From Burkholderiaceae bacterium (GTDB lineage: Bacteria > Pseudomonadota > Gammaproteobacteria > Burkholderiales > Burkholderiaceae_E): a DNA stretch of 64,000 bases. Under the pieces are notes generated by a model. That model was not told where the DNA came from. It searched no databases and saw only the letters and a list, made by a program, of their open reading frames with translations. Made by a program: the position numbers and the translations under genes. How positions within the stretch are numbered: position 1 is the stretch's first letter; the number at the start of each line of letters is the position of its first letter. This document shows, piece by piece, positions 63,634 to 64,000 of this stretch. Location of the stretch: contig JACKLP010000001.1 in assembly GCA_024235875.1 (NCBI GenBank), forward strand, positions 124,001 to 188,000, in the 5' to 3' direction.

Positions 63634-64000
63634 GTGACATCCCGTCAAGATCCCACTCTCGATCGTTTCAAGCCGACCCGGCTCGCCGCCTCGCTGGCCG
63701 TGGTGGCGATCTGCCTGGGCGGCTGCGGCATGGGAGGCAGTGACACCACCGTGGTTACCGGCTCGGGCGGAACCGCAGCGACCGGCGTGGTCACCGACGG
63801 CCCGATCCAGGGGGCCCGCGTGTTCCTGGATCTGAACGACAACCAGGCGCACGACGAAGGCGAGCCGATTTCTGCCCCCACGGGCGCCGATGGGCGCTTT
63901 TCGCTGTCGCTCGATGGGATCGATCCGGCTCGGGCGGCCAAGGCCATGCTGGTCACCCATGTTCCCGATACGGCGCGCGATGCCGATGATGCCGGGCTCG
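63634..64000 (+). CDS. Lipoprotein with SdrD B-like/carboxypeptidase-regulatory-like domain (N-terminal part)
   Basis: The frame starts at GTG 63634 (GGAG nine bases upstream) and is open to the right edge, giving at least 122 residues. A signal peptide (LAASLAVVAICLGGC) ends in the lipobox LGGC, cysteine at residue 31. After a Gly/Thr-rich linker comes GVVTDGPIQGARVFLDLNDN, then GEPISAPTGADGRFSLSLDG, the pattern of a SdrD B-like or carboxypeptidase-regulatory beta-sandwich domain, often repeated in large surface proteins. Since the gene is cut, total length and further domains are unknown. Confidence 0.75.
   Translation, partial: MTSRQDPTLDRFKPTRLAASLAVVAICLGGCGMGGSDTTVVTGSGGTAATGVVTDGPIQGARVFLDLNDNQAHDEGEPISAPTGADGRFSLSLDGIDPARAAKAMLVTHVPDTARDADDAGL

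Noticed and set aside
61426..63960. Minus-strand open frame of 844 codons opposite the permease and methyltransferase-like genes
   Set aside because: Antisense shadow of conserved plus-strand genes; no domain, signal or ribosome binding site.

Overview
The window is a contiguous stretch of high-GC bacterial chromosome with densely packed, mostly housekeeping genes. Several conserved gene orders point to a betaproteobacterium, most probably of the order Burkholderiales: glnD-map facing rpsB-tsf-pyrH-frr-uppS-cdsA-dxr-rseP-bamA-skp-lpxD-fabZ-lpxA-lpxB-rnhB-TrmH, then ppsR/ppsA, smpB/ratA, guaB-guaA-tadA, and mltG-tmk-holB-pilZ-tatD. This assignment rests on gene order and protein character only. 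I see no rRNA, tRNA, CRISPR array, insertion sequence, prophage or integrated element.

Layout, left to right. 1-2853 (minus strand): the truncated start of a PilT/PilU-type ATPase gene, dapD and dapC (lysine and diaminopimelate synthesis), and queF (queuosine). 3068-10924 (plus): smc, zipA and ligA (chromosome organisation, division, DNA joining), then a methylthioinosine-type phosphorylase. 10937-14336 (minus): glnD (nitrogen signalling) and map. 14702-29985 (plus): a long superoperon running from ribosomal protein S2 and EF-Ts through UMP kinase, ribosome recycling, undecaprenyl and phospholipid precursors, the MEP pathway, site-2 protease RseP and BamA/Skp outer-membrane assembly to lipid A synthesis, RNase HII and an RNA methyltransferase. 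Many junctions are overlapping stop/start codons. 30031-33541: ppsR and ppsA, divergent. 33675-34814: an orphan branched-chain amino acid binding protein. 35161-36653: an NfeD/SPFH membrane pair. 36769-38730: smpB, ratA, an RnfH-family gene and a DUF4124 gene. 38918-42604: guaB, guaA, tadA. 42623-44274 (minus): yciB-bolA-parvulin PPIase. 44390-44530: a 46-residue, very basic unrecognised protein between its own promoter and terminator. 44730-52847: a fatty-acid beta-oxidation cluster (acyl-CoA ligase, hydratase/dehydrogenase, thiolase, two SDRs) followed by a GNAT and a DUF4197 protein. 52861-58834: ygfZ, then mltG-tmk-holB-pilZ-tatD and an exported ankyrin protein. 58908-64000: a MacA-type adaptor, ABC ATPase and MacB-type permease, an exported methyltransferase-like lipoprotein, and a lipoprotein cut off by the right edge.

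No wholly new multi-gene system is evident. The least ordinary items are: a MacA-type adaptor with an inserted Spy/CpxP-like LTXXQ helical segment; the small basic protein gene at 44390; a methyltransferase-like protein apparently exported to the periplasm; a probable leaderless map transcript; a row of three hairpins between pilZ and tatD; a 12-bp tandem repeat that places three in-frame stop codons at the end of tatD; and a 16-bp palindrome in front of the beta-oxidation genes.
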